This document shows, in pieces, positions 17,001 to 23,967 of a DNA stretch of 64,000 bases. The stretch is from the NCBI GenBank assembly GCA_902363555.1, contig CABJAM010000007.1, positions 466,256-530,255 of the forward strand, read 5' to 3'. Under the pieces are notes generated by a model that was not told the origin of the DNA, searched no databases, and saw nothing but the letters and a program-made list of their open reading frames with translations. Position numbers and translations under genes: made by a program. Numbering within the stretch: position 1 is the first letter of the stretch; each line of letters begins with the position of its first letter. This stretch comes from Lachnospiraceae bacterium. GTDB taxonomy: Bacteria > Bacillota > Clostridia > Lachnospirales > Lachnospiraceae.

Positions 17001-18692
17001 TTGATTGATCTTTGCCTCAAATGCATATAAATTTGTTATATCTATTAGGTTTCCAATCACTGTTTCATCGAGCAGCTCGTGAAATTCTTCAAAAAACAAT
17101 CCACAGTATTTTGATTTTACTATCCCGATTTCCGTTTGCTTTTTCCAATTTAAATCAATATCACCATCCATTAACAGTGTATATACAAATTTCTCTCGAG
17201 CCGCTTGTACAAACAACTTATTAGATATCCAGATCTGGTATCTCCTATATATACAACGACCAATTTTTTCGATTTCAGCAAAGAAAACGTTATACACTCC
17301 ATGACATGAATCGAATGCCTTATCAATGTATCGTTCAAAACAAATATCTTCAAAAATATCATATTTCAAACGTATCTTGTTTCCGCTTTCAACAATAATT
17401 CCTTCTGAATGCAATGCTTCTAGAATATCACTATCTACAATATCACTGTCTACACCGACAACAAAACCTTTCGCACGCTCAAAAACAATACGTTCTACTG
17501 TTTTTCTAACATTACTTTGCAAGACATCATATTTTCTGCACTTGTCTTTTAAGCAGATAATTCTTTCCCATATGAGATTTCTAAAGTTATTCTCATCATT
17601 AATGTTTTCTTCTACAAACCCGCCAGATATAATTAGGTTGATATAAAATGGTACAACTAATAAATCCGAATACTTTTTATTCTGTCGTAAGGATGAAATA
17701 ATGGGATAGTTTTGGGCAATCTTATCTATCTCATCCTTTGATAAATCTGGAATTTCATATGTTTTAATTTTATATTTAGTATTTATTTTCATAAATGCAG
17801 AAATATCAGTGCTTCTGCAAGAAATAATTATCCGTACGTTGCTATATTTTTCCGCAAGTCTATATATCTCTTGCAATAATAGGAATGCATTATCCCCGCA
17901 ATCAGCAATAAATTCTATGGCATCAATAAAAATATATAACAACTTATTGTCTAACCACAGAATTGCATCCTCTAAGTCGCAATCCCACAAATCATTTACT
18001 TTTTTCCCTGCAAGCAAATTCTCTGCTCTCGTTACCAATACATATTCTTTTCCCTTTAACAGTTTTTTACATACTACTGATTTACCAGAACCGGCATTTC
18101 CCTGTATTGATACTAATCTTTCTCCTTCTGCCTGTATCATTCCAAGCAATTCTGACCTGTCAATTTCATATTCCTCGTTAATAAATTCTTCTATATTTCC
18201 AAGTTCTATACCTTTACTTATTTCAACTGCATATAAAAACTTCTTAATATTTTCCTTATGAGGCTGCTCTTCTATTGAATCCAGCTTATCCATAATTTTT
18301 GAACAATCTAACGTTAATGTATTGTGTAATGTTCTTTCTCCACTTGACATAAGAGACTTCGTATATTCATTATAAGCAGCGAAAATATCAGTAATAATCT
18401 GGGTTATTTGCTTTTTTTCTTCATAATCTATACGCAGTTCTTCGTTATCAAAAAATCCCTGAATGATATCATTAATTTCTTCATTAGAAAAAATATATTC
18501 CTTGTATTTATCCCCCATATCTGTTTTAAATCTGTCAAGGCAAGCCTGAACTAATGGATCATCTGAATCCCAGTTATTAATATTTATCTCTTTTTTCTCT
18601 AATTTGTCCTTTACTACCTGTAACCAACTTCGTCCTGCTTCTTCAATAGTAACTAGAGAGCTAATCAACCCAACTGCTGCCACTAAATCCAT
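14022..18692 (-). CDS. Giant STAND-class NTPase, candidate anti-phage sensor
   Basis: A 1556-residue protein with a STAND/NACHT-like ATPase core. Residues 1-190 are helical with no effector domain I can name. Walker A is GNAGSGKS (198-205), Walker B is LLYIFIDAIEFI with D257, the sensor segment is IIISCRS with R293, and LLVVPFYINLI resembles the GxP region of the winged helix. The remaining ~1100 residues look like helical repeats, as expected for a ligand-sensing C-terminus. Avs-type antiviral sensors share this layout, so defence is a reasonable inference, but no nuclease, protease or TIR motif is visible. AAGGTGA lies upstream of the ATG. The gene is visibly A+T-rich, lies in a decayed island, and is preceded by a mini-ORF in the same frame. 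Confidence 0.8.
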   Translation of the reverse strand: MDLVAAVGLISSLVTIEEAGRSWLQVVKDKLEKKEININNWDSDDPLVQACLDRFKTDMGDKYKEYIFSNEEINDIIQGFFDNEELRIDYEEKKQITQIITDIFAAYNEYTKSLMSSGERTLHNTLTLDCSKIMDKLDSIEEQPHKENIKKFLYAVEISKGIELGNIEEFINEEYEIDRSELLGMIQAEGERLVSIQGNAGSGKSVVCKKLLKGKEYVLVTRAENLLAGKKVNDLWDCDLEDAILWLDNKLLYIFIDAIEFIADCGDNAFLLLQEIYRLAEKYSNVRIIISCRSTDISAFMKINTKYKIKTYEIPDLSKDEIDKIAQNYPIISSLRQNKKYSDLLVVPFYINLIISGGFVEENINDENNFRNLIWERIICLKDKCRKYDVLQSNVRKTVERIVFERAKGFVVGVDSDIVDSDILEALHSEGIIVESGNKIRLKYDIFEDICFERYIDKAFDSCHGVYNVFFAEIEKIGRCIYRRYQIWISNKLFVQAAREKFVYTLLMDGDIDLNWKKQTEIGIVKSKYCGLFFEEFHELLDETVIGNLIDITNLYAFEAKINQSPALMMQVTPVGAAREYLINIVFDGKINQENKKNSIVKLCDDYANCSYKSNAIKEKACKIIIGFIDKLIEKGKEEKSFYKYHEEIVRLFLIVIKMAEASKQWLKEFVGNMIAEYCSGVSRSDSVAEEILETIVKKCTISFAIELPKLACKSAEALWEQRESRKHFAYDGYDYNNVRAYGLSDNADHCDNNDNGVYNNSFIWYVMRCNFVKGLEWAISFINKAVQTFAEKKPDEITNIEIYFPEEKRKRAYLGNGWLWMADIMEHNLPIVLTDIVFVIKKTVINTMKNSSDREYIRNLAEYVKKTIYEKANNILLLSIIEAIGMNYQKEMLGYALELVSSMELIYFDIDRSGEFIDNPTKELLEKQIMLSMGVPEINRRYEKDEKCVYNLQQYFTNSYLYGDERIKNKCNIILDYLYSIYDEKTSPSENLQIQKMDFRDVAVTEIDEKTIMIEPQIKGEAQKIVKSYEAANEPILRLNEAINNLMRDIKDNKANANQIVSVIDNLCEKMKNDLRIEMQFESILVALIASALINSDLTDEQRNRLVAEWISRVEKLFLNQSYVTEVNMEIALWEQLNKDINNDLKHRILLMMLESVINEENSGLISRLTVLLNYFLTKNKNYARRIFYTIIMLAEDEMSHQKFNAAYIKENRKDAEYEFIPNMVPKLYGVDRWMQENNENLFESKKNEIIQDYLYNGNEVNLSEFDISNYDIALLCNAASCGLDTQDEGFAIVIKTLVQCMIEIWHKSCREMRAHEIIDTFQVHKVSSYFQSELNIVGRSPEAVYDLLFKETDFSVFTRETVDFYEDIFSGFLSAYVDGFREKGKRADIEKKIRTLETYVNNIPDGFVKNALEKGLFLCKGRYTRWDVNKVKAEYSFKDKCFLNTQIKKYGFNHLMDVLYTVYLLNIDELLPEILISIGSCFTKAIRKSKEQFIKEINDSQVIVDMIVLKAFIHYSDEIKKDEKLINAYEDILISLTEIRNEKAAVLLDEFRIH

Positions 18693-18695
18693 TTA

Positions 18696-18755
18696 CTAAT
18701 CACCTTCTTCTATATTTTCATTTTTCCATACATTATTCCAATATTTTTCGAACAT
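18696..18755 (-). CDS. 19-residue mini-ORF just upstream of the STAND gene
   Basis: Encodes MFEKYWNNVWKNENIEEGD, with an excellent ribosome binding site (GGGGGAG, 7 nt spacing). It ends in TAG, followed at once by TAA and then the ATG of the STAND gene, all in the same frame. The STAND gene's own Shine-Dalgarno lies inside the mini-ORF. This arrangement suggests termination-reinitiation coupling or a leader peptide; alternatively it is an N-terminal extension lost to stop codons. It is aromatic and acidic, with no known family. Confidence 0.55.
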   Translation of the reverse strand: MFEKYWNNVWKNENIEEGD

Positions 18756-18821
18756 CTTTTTTCTCCCCCTACAATGCTTCAGTTCATAAACTTCCAATTT
18801 CTCATTTTAACAAATAGGAAT

Positions 18822-19013
18822 TTACTTTTTATAATATTTCTGCAAGAACAAACCAAAACCAATTACAATTACAAAACCAATGAATAGCCCTAGCGAGCTA
18901 CCTAATGCGTAACCGATTGCCAAACCGCAAGCTGAACTCATGTATCACTTACTAAATACCTGTACAAGTGTAACAGATTTATTATCTGTTTCCTTCTTAT
19001 CTAACTCTTTCAT
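18822..19013 (-). pseudogene. Small glycine-zipper membrane protein with in-frame TGA
   Basis: From an ATG at 19011-19013 with a strong AGGAGT site 8 nt upstream, 22 codons (MKELDKKETDNKSVTLVQV...) end at TGA (18945-18947). The same frame continues with an ATG at 18939-18941 and a 39-codon hydrophobic, Gly-rich segment (GLAIGYALGSSLGLFIGFV) ending in KYYKK. Together they resemble 60-70 residue glycine-zipper membrane proteins common in Clostridia. The TGA is either a disabling mutation or separates two tiny ORFs, the second without an obvious ribosome binding site. It is co-directional with the STAND gene. Confidence 0.55.
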
Positions 19014-19096
19014 AAATACACACTCCTACAAACAGCGATTTGTTAATTTCATTATACCAAGTCCTTGTACTTTTTTGTAGTATCAAAATATTAAAT

Positions 19097-19118
19097 ACGG
19101 AGCATTTTCCCACTCCGT
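19097..19118 (-). terminator. Short hairpin after the decayed RepA-like gene
   Basis: ACGGAG / CTCCGT stem with a 10-nt loop, followed on the minus strand by ATTTAATATTTT. It lies about 120 nt beyond the end of the RepA-like pseudogene. Confidence 0.5.
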
Positions 19119-19235
19119 CACATTCTCACTGATATATTAACTCTGCAAATATCACTTCCTATGCACAAGCCTTAATATATCTTACCAAGCCACAACATCT
19201 GAATTTCAGCTTTTAACTGTTCTGTGACACCTTCC

Positions 19236-19837
19236 TTAACTTTCACCCTTGATAAGCTGCTTCACCTGTTTTATTTTATTTGCCTTACAATAGCCGCCCA
19301 ATAATTCATCTATTGTAATATCATAGGCTCCCATATAGCGAAATTCATCTTTACGCTGTTCAAATGCTATAGGCTGTCCTCCTTCAGCCAGATTGTTTTT
19401 TATCTGCGCCAATACCCGAATATTTTCCTACTCCGCTACTCGCGCTACCAATAACACGCTTCTTGCCACCGAAAAAAATCTATGGAGCCGATTCCACGGT
19501 AAGCGGCTTTGACCCCACTGGCTTTATTCATGTGTCCGATAAGAAGGACGGTGTACCCTGTATGCTCTGCAAGCTGGCTTAATTTCTTTGTCATATCTCT
19601 TGCTTCATTTGCCCGGTTCATATCTACGCCGCCAAAATAGCCTTGAATAGGGTCTAAGATAAGCAGCCTCGCCCCGGTAGTATTAATAGCCTTTTCCAAC
19701 CAGTCGTCATCCATAGTTAAAGATTTTTCCTGGTCATCAATGACAAGAATCCGGCTGCAATCTGCCTTTTCTTCTTTCCTTTTTGATTTGCGTCTTCCGT
19801 TTGTATCGTCTGTTGCCAGTGTTTCAACTGACCTCAA
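19236..19837 (-). pseudogene. RepA/DnaB-like AAA ATPase of a mobile element, broken
   Basis: The intact part reads SRILVIDDQEKSLTMDDD, LLILDPIQGYFGG (Walker B-like) and VLLIGHMNKASG, as in AAA_25/RepA-type ATPases of integrative and plasmid elements. The Walker A half is missing. The frame shifts after SIDFF at a run of seven A/T bases (19472-19478): the next frame gives VARSVLLVARVAE, then a TAG (19428-19430), then ENIRVLAQIKNNLAEGGQ and MGAYDITIDELLGGY, to a stop at 19236-19238. The gene therefore carries a 5' truncation, a frameshift and a nonsense codon. It indicates that the island derives from a mobile element. Confidence 0.8.
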
Positions 19838-19963
19838 CCGCTCATGCGGCTATGGGATTGCTCCTTTTCGAGATTCCCACCATTTACAGGAATGTCTTTC
19901 TTCGCTCGTCCTCACGGGATCTTGGCGGAAGTCTGTTGGCAGATGATACAGCTCATTTAGCTT

Positions 19964-20050
19964 CATTAACATTGTTGTTAATGTTGTATCTATATTATAC
20001 ATTCGCTTATATGTTAACATTAAGTATTTGTTTCGCAAAAATGTTAATAT
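19964..20050. promoter_or_regulatory. Repeated ATGTTAAT-type operator sites between divergent genes
   Basis: Three sites sit between the RepA remnant (minus) and the XRE gene (plus): CATTAACA-TTGT-TGTTAATG (19964-19983), the perfect palindrome ATGTTAACAT (20011-20020), and ATGTTAATAT (20041-20050). A TATAAT box for the minus strand lies between the first two. The arrangement fits repression of both directions by the adjacent XRE protein. Confidence 0.65.
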
Positions 20051-20108
20051 TTTTATTTACTATTTTCAGATTATCCATTATAATAAGGATAAAGGCGGTG
20101 AATAGAAA

Positions 20109-20684
20109 ATGACAGTAGGCGAAAAAATCAAGTTTATCCGTAACTTCCGGAGCATGACACAAAAAGAGTTAGGTATTGGAATAGGCTTTGATGAAAAAGG
20201 AGCCGATAACCGGATAGCCCAATATGAAACGAATTATCGAGTGCCTAAGAAAGATACATTGTTACAAATAGCAAAAGTTTTAGACGTGAATCCATTGAAT
20301 TTCATTAATGAAGTTTCCGGTTTAGCAGAAGATATTATGCAGACTTTCTTCTGGCTGGATGAAGATAATCCGGGCGCAATCAACCTTTTCCAGCTTGTAA
20401 GGAATCCGGGGAAGTGTAACGATTTGAATGATACCGCTGTGCGCTATAATGACAGTGACGACTGGCCTGCTCACCCGCCTGTGGGATTGTGGTTTAATTA
20501 TGGCGTTGTGGATGATTTTATGCGGGAATGGATGGTTCGGAAAAATGAGTTGAAAGCTGGGAAGATTACCAGAGAGGAATATTTGGAATGGAAATTGAAC
20601 TGGCCGGAAACTTGTGATGATTATGGAAAATATACTGCTAAGACACAATGCCGTAAAATTGTGAGGGATGAAAATGGAAATTGA
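20109..20684 (+). CDS. XRE-family regulator of the island
   Basis: A 191-residue protein with an N-terminal Cro/C1-type HTH (residues 1-70: VGEKIKFIRNFRSMTQKELG ... NRIAQYETNYRVPKKDTL). A longer C-terminal region (DWPAHPPVGLWFNYG, GKITREEYLEWKLNWPE) recurs, from memory, in regulators next to replication genes of Firmicute mobile elements. GGCGGTGA precedes the ATG. Operator-like repeats lie just upstream. Its end overlaps the start of the AAA-TOPRIM gene by 11 nt, so the two are co-expressed. Confidence 0.88.
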   Translation: MTVGEKIKFIRNFRSMTQKELGIGIGFDEKGADNRIAQYETNYRVPKKDTLLQIAKVLDVNPLNFINEVSGLAEDIMQTFFWLDEDNPGAINLFQLVRNPGKCNDLNDTAVRYNDSDDWPAHPPVGLWFNYGVVDDFMREWMVRKNELKAGKITREEYLEWKLNWPETCDDYGKYTAKTQCRKIVRDENGN

Positions 20685-22170
20685 TTTAAAAATAAGAAAT
20701 GTTAAAAATATTAAAAAGGCAAATCTATCTCTCCCGTTTGATAAGGGACTTTATGCTATTGTCGGTGAAAATGGCTGTGGGAAAAGCACTCTAATGCTAG
20801 CACTTTCATTAATGGTGAAAACTTCTTCTGTTCGGATGCTTGCGCCTAATGACTTAGATACTCAAAGCAATATTTCTATCTCTGTAAACGAAATAACAGA
20901 TGATTGGAAGTACAAAAATGGGAAATTGACAACAGGAAAATATAAAACAACTCGGGGGCATCACTCAATGGTAGCAAGCACACATATTGAGGGGTTTTAT
21001 GAGGGAAGTATTTTCTATGGCAGTCGTTTTAACGACTATAATTTAATAGATAATTTTTTGAGTACCCCAGATTTTAGCACATACTTAATTGACGCTGATT
21101 CTTTTGTAAAAGAAACTCTTGGTTATATACTTCATAACAACAAAAGTCATTACAAGATTTTAAAGAAGGTTAAAAGCAGAGCAATCGCACATACTTTTCA
21201 ATTTAGAGGTGTACCCTATTTTATCGAAGAAAATCATCATATAATAAGTCAGTATCGAATGAGTAGTGGTGAAAGTATGCTCATTTCATTGATTGATTTC
21301 ATTAACAATTTAGTAATTAAAAATTCTTCATCACATTCAAAACTGTTATTTCTTATTGATGAAGTCGAATTAGCCTTACACCCTAGTGCAATAGACAGAT
21401 TAGTAGAAATATTAAATGATTTGGTAAGTACATCTTCTCATGAATTAATTATTTATTTTTCGACCCATTCTGCTGAATTACTGCATAGAATACAAAGCCG
21501 AAATATTTTTTTATTAGAAAATAACAGTGGTGTTTTAGAAGTGACAAATCCGTGTTATCCTAACTACGCTATACGCAATTTATATGTTCCAAACGGATTC
21601 GACTTCTTATTATTAGTAGAAGATACTCTTTCTAAAGCACTTGTAGAGAAGGTAATACGGGAAAAAAATCTTGCTCAAAGTAAGCTCTGTTGTGTTCTCC
21701 CTTCAGGCGGTTGCGATCAAATGTTACAACTTCACCATGATATGATAACATATAATACATTAGGCGTTGGTAAACATATTATTAGTATTTATGACGGGGA
21801 TGTAAAAGATAAAATTTCAAAGAAGGATGATTATAAATCTCTTCCAAAATGTTTTCTTCCAATACCTAGCATAGAAAAATATTTAAAGCAAAAGTTATTA
21901 GATAATCCTGATTCTGCTTTTATAAAACTAATCGGTGATAAGTATTTTACGCAACGTTCTTTAAAGGACATCATCTTAGATTATAAAAATGACCATAGAA
22001 CAAAGAAAAGTAATGATAAAGATGGAAAAAACTTTTACAGAATAATATGTTCAAATCTATACAATATTGGAATAGATGAAAGTAGTTTCGTTAAATACCT
22101 TTGCGATGATATTTATTCTTATGAAGATTTATCTAAATTTACTTCTACGCTTACTAAGCTTCTTCGATAA
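20674..22170 (+). CDS. AAA ATPase with C-terminal TOPRIM-like domain (OLD/PARIS-like)
   Basis: 498 residues. The N-terminal ABC-type ATPase has Walker A GENGCGKS (31-38), a signature-like SSGES (197-201), Walker B LLFLIDE (224-230) and the switch STHS (263-266). From about 310 a TOPRIM-like domain follows, with the acidic residue in LLLVEDTLS (E316) and YDGD (D374, D376). OLD nucleases and the PARIS pair AriA/AriB combine these activities in phage defence, so defence is likely. I start at ATG 20674 because GAGGG lies 6 nt upstream; the ATG at 20668 is only 1 nt from it. It overlaps the XRE gene, is A+T-rich, and lies next to the guaA 3' end. Confidence 0.8.
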   Translation: MEIDLKIRNVKNIKKANLSLPFDKGLYAIVGENGCGKSTLMLALSLMVKTSSVRMLAPNDLDTQSNISISVNEITDDWKYKNGKLTTGKYKTTRGHHSMVASTHIEGFYEGSIFYGSRFNDYNLIDNFLSTPDFSTYLIDADSFVKETLGYILHNNKSHYKILKKVKSRAIAHTFQFRGVPYFIEENHHIISQYRMSSGESMLISLIDFINNLVIKNSSSHSKLLFLIDEVELALHPSAIDRLVEILNDLVSTSSHELIIYFSTHSAELLHRIQSRNIFLLENNSGVLEVTNPCYPNYAIRNLYVPNGFDFLLLVEDTLSKALVEKVIREKNLAQSKLCCVLPSGGCDQMLQLHHDMITYNTLGVGKHIISIYDGDVKDKISKKDDYKSLPKCFLPIPSIEKYLKQKLLDNPDSAFIKLIGDKYFTQRSLKDIILDYKNDHRTKKSNDKDGKNFYRIICSNLYNIGIDESSFVKYLCDDIYSYEDLSKFTSTLTKLLR

Positions 22171-22173
22171 TTT

Positions 22174-22192
22174 AGGTATCAAAAAGGTATCA
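22174..22192. repeat. Direct repeat AGGTATCA x2 at the island edge
   Basis: Two copies of AGGTATCA (22174-22181 and 22185-22192) separated by AAA lie between the defence gene and guaA. Such GGTATCA repeats often follow tyrosine integrase genes in Firmicute elements, where they can act as arm-type sites; this is from memory. No integrase is present here. Confidence 0.45.
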
Positions 22193-22205
22193 CACCACCC
22201 ACAAA

Positions 22206-22243
22206 GAGCCGGAAAGTCCGCTGTTTAAGCGGCTTCCCGGCTC
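22206..22243. terminator. Hairpin between the AAA-TOPRIM gene and guaA
   Basis: GAGCCGG / CCGGCTC outer stem and CCGC / GCGG inner stem around TGTTTAA, with small mismatches between. It lies 8 nt past the guaA stop and is followed by TTT on the minus strand. It can serve both convergent genes. Confidence 0.75.
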
Positions 22244-22251
22244 CCTGTCTA

Positions 22252-23793
22252 CTATTCAAATTCTATCGTAGCCGGCGGCTTCCCCGTACAATCATAAAGC
22301 ACCCGGTTAACCCCCTTCACCTCATTAACAATCCGGTTCGTCACCTTCTCAATCACTTCCCATGGCAGCCTTGCGGCCTCCGCGGTCATAAAATCCGATG
22401 TATTCACAGCCCGGAGCACCACCGCATAATCATAGGTTCTGAAATCACCCATAACGCCCACGGAGCGCATATTCGTCAAAGCTGCAAAATACTGCCCCAG
22501 ATTCTTATCCGCCCCGGCCTTAGCCACTTCTTCGCGGTAAATATAATCAGCTTCCTGTACAATACGTACCTTTTCCTCCGTAACCTCGCCGATAATACGG
22601 ATGCCAAGACCAGGGCCAGGGAACGGCTGGCGGAATACAAGATGTTCCGGAATGCCCAGCTCAAGGCCAGCCTTGCGCACTTCGTCTTTAAACAGCATCC
22701 TTAGCGGCTCTATAATCTCCTTAAAATCCACAACCGAAGGCAGACCGCCCACGTTGTGGTGGGATTTGATCACAGCCGACTGGCCCAGACCGCTTTCGAT
22801 CACATCCGGATAGATCGTTCCCTGAACAAGAAAATCCACAGAGCCAATCTTTTTAGCTTCTTCCTCAAATACACGGATAAATTCCGCACCGATGATCTTA
22901 CGCTTTTCTTCCGGTTCCGTGACCCCTTTTAACTTATCATAGTATCTCTGCTGGGCGTTGACGCGGATAAAATTCAGCTCATAGTGGCCGTTGGGGCCGA
23001 AAACAGCTTCCACTTCATCCCCTTCATTTTTACGCAACAGACCGTGATCCACAAAGACACAGGTCAGTTGACGGCCTACGGCCTTGGACAGCAATACGGC
23101 CGCCACGGAGGAGTCTACGCCGCCGGATAGAGCGCACAATACCTTGCCACTGCCGATTTTTTCGCGGAGCGCTTTAATCGTGCTGTCCACGAAGGAATCC
23201 ATCTTCCAGTCGCCTGCACAGCCACATACCTTATATACAAAGTTGGACAACATTTTCATGCCCTCCTTCGTATGCATCACCTCCGGGTGGAATTGTGTGG
23301 CGTACAGCTTTCTTTCGGCACAGGACATGGCAGCCACAGGACATACAGGTGTGTATGCGGTAACTTTAAAGCCTTCCGGCGCTTTGGCAATATAATCCGT
23401 ATGGCTCATCCAGCAAACGGTCTTTTCTGACGCGCCATCGAAAAGAACATCTGTGGTGTCCACAGTGACTTCCGTATGTCCGTATTCGCTGACAGGGGCT
23501 GTTTCCACAGTTCCATCCAGGCTATATGCCATTAATTGGGAGCCGTAGCAGATTCCGAGAATGGGGATTCCGAGATTGAAGATTTCCTTATCATAATGTG
23601 GCGAAGCCTCATCGTAGACGCTGTTGGGTCCGCCGGTAAAGATAATGCCCTTTGGATTTAATGCTTTTATTTCATCCAGAGACATGGTATATGGTTTGAC
23701 TTCACAATAAACATTACATTCTCTGACGCGCCGGGCAATCAACTGATTGTACTGGCCGCCAAAGTCCAGAACGATGATCATTTCGTTTTTCAC
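22252..23793 (-). CDS. guaA: GMP synthase (glutamine-hydrolysing)
   Basis: Converts XMP to GMP using glutamine and ATP. 513 residues, full length. The class I glutaminase domain has C82 in GICYGSQ and FHPEVMHT. The ATP-pyrophosphatase domain carries the P-loop LSGGVDSSV, and the C-terminal dimerisation domain ends in GKPPATIEFE. A GGAGG site lies upstream. The 3' end adjoins the A+T-rich island, consistent with guaA being a recurrent integration site; the coding end itself is intact. Confidence 0.98.
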   Translation of the reverse strand: MKNEMIIVLDFGGQYNQLIARRVRECNVYCEVKPYTMSLDEIKALNPKGIIFTGGPNSVYDEASPHYDKEIFNLGIPILGICYGSQLMAYSLDGTVETAPVSEYGHTEVTVDTTDVLFDGASEKTVCWMSHTDYIAKAPEGFKVTAYTPVCPVAAMSCAERKLYATQFHPEVMHTKEGMKMLSNFVYKVCGCAGDWKMDSFVDSTIKALREKIGSGKVLCALSGGVDSSVAAVLLSKAVGRQLTCVFVDHGLLRKNEGDEVEAVFGPNGHYELNFIRVNAQQRYYDKLKGVTEPEEKRKIIGAEFIRVFEEEAKKIGSVDFLVQGTIYPDVIESGLGQSAVIKSHHNVGGLPSVVDFKEIIEPLRMLFKDEVRKAGLELGIPEHLVFRQPFPGPGLGIRIIGEVTEEKVRIVQEADYIYREEVAKAGADKNLGQYFAALTNMRSVGVMGDFRTYDYAVVLRAVNTSDFMTAEAARLPWEVIEKVTNRIVNEVKGVNRVLYDCTGKPPATIEFE

Positions 23794-23826
23794 AGATTAT
23801 TCCTCCATTGAAAATTTACCAAACAT

Positions 23827-23855
23827 GTGATGCCGGCATAAAAAGCCGACATCAC
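23827..23855 (-). promoter_or_regulatory. Hairpin in the guaA 5' leader
   Basis: GTGATGCCGGC / GCCGACATCAC form an 11-bp stem (one wobble) with a 7-nt loop, about 30 nt upstream of guaA. No T-tract follows, so it is not a clear terminator. I do not see the conserved loops of a guanine riboswitch. Confidence 0.4.
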
Positions 23856-23967
23856 ACACTCATCTTTATATGAACGAGTTGCTTGCAATTTATTTCTATT
23901 CATTTTGTAATCCGCTGAATAGATAATATATTCTACAATAAATCCATAGAGGATGACAATAGTTTTT

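Noticed and set aside
19838..20038. Group II intron or separate 62-residue ORF upstream of the RepA remnant (CCGCATGAGCGG hairpin and neighbouring stems)
   Set aside because: No reverse transcriptase, domain V/VI or intron boundary could be identified, and the ORF runs through the operator region without a ribosome binding site; left unassigned.
23794..23967. Guanine riboswitch upstream of guaA
   Set aside because: The conserved loop sequences and core of the purine aptamer are absent; only a simple hairpin is visible.
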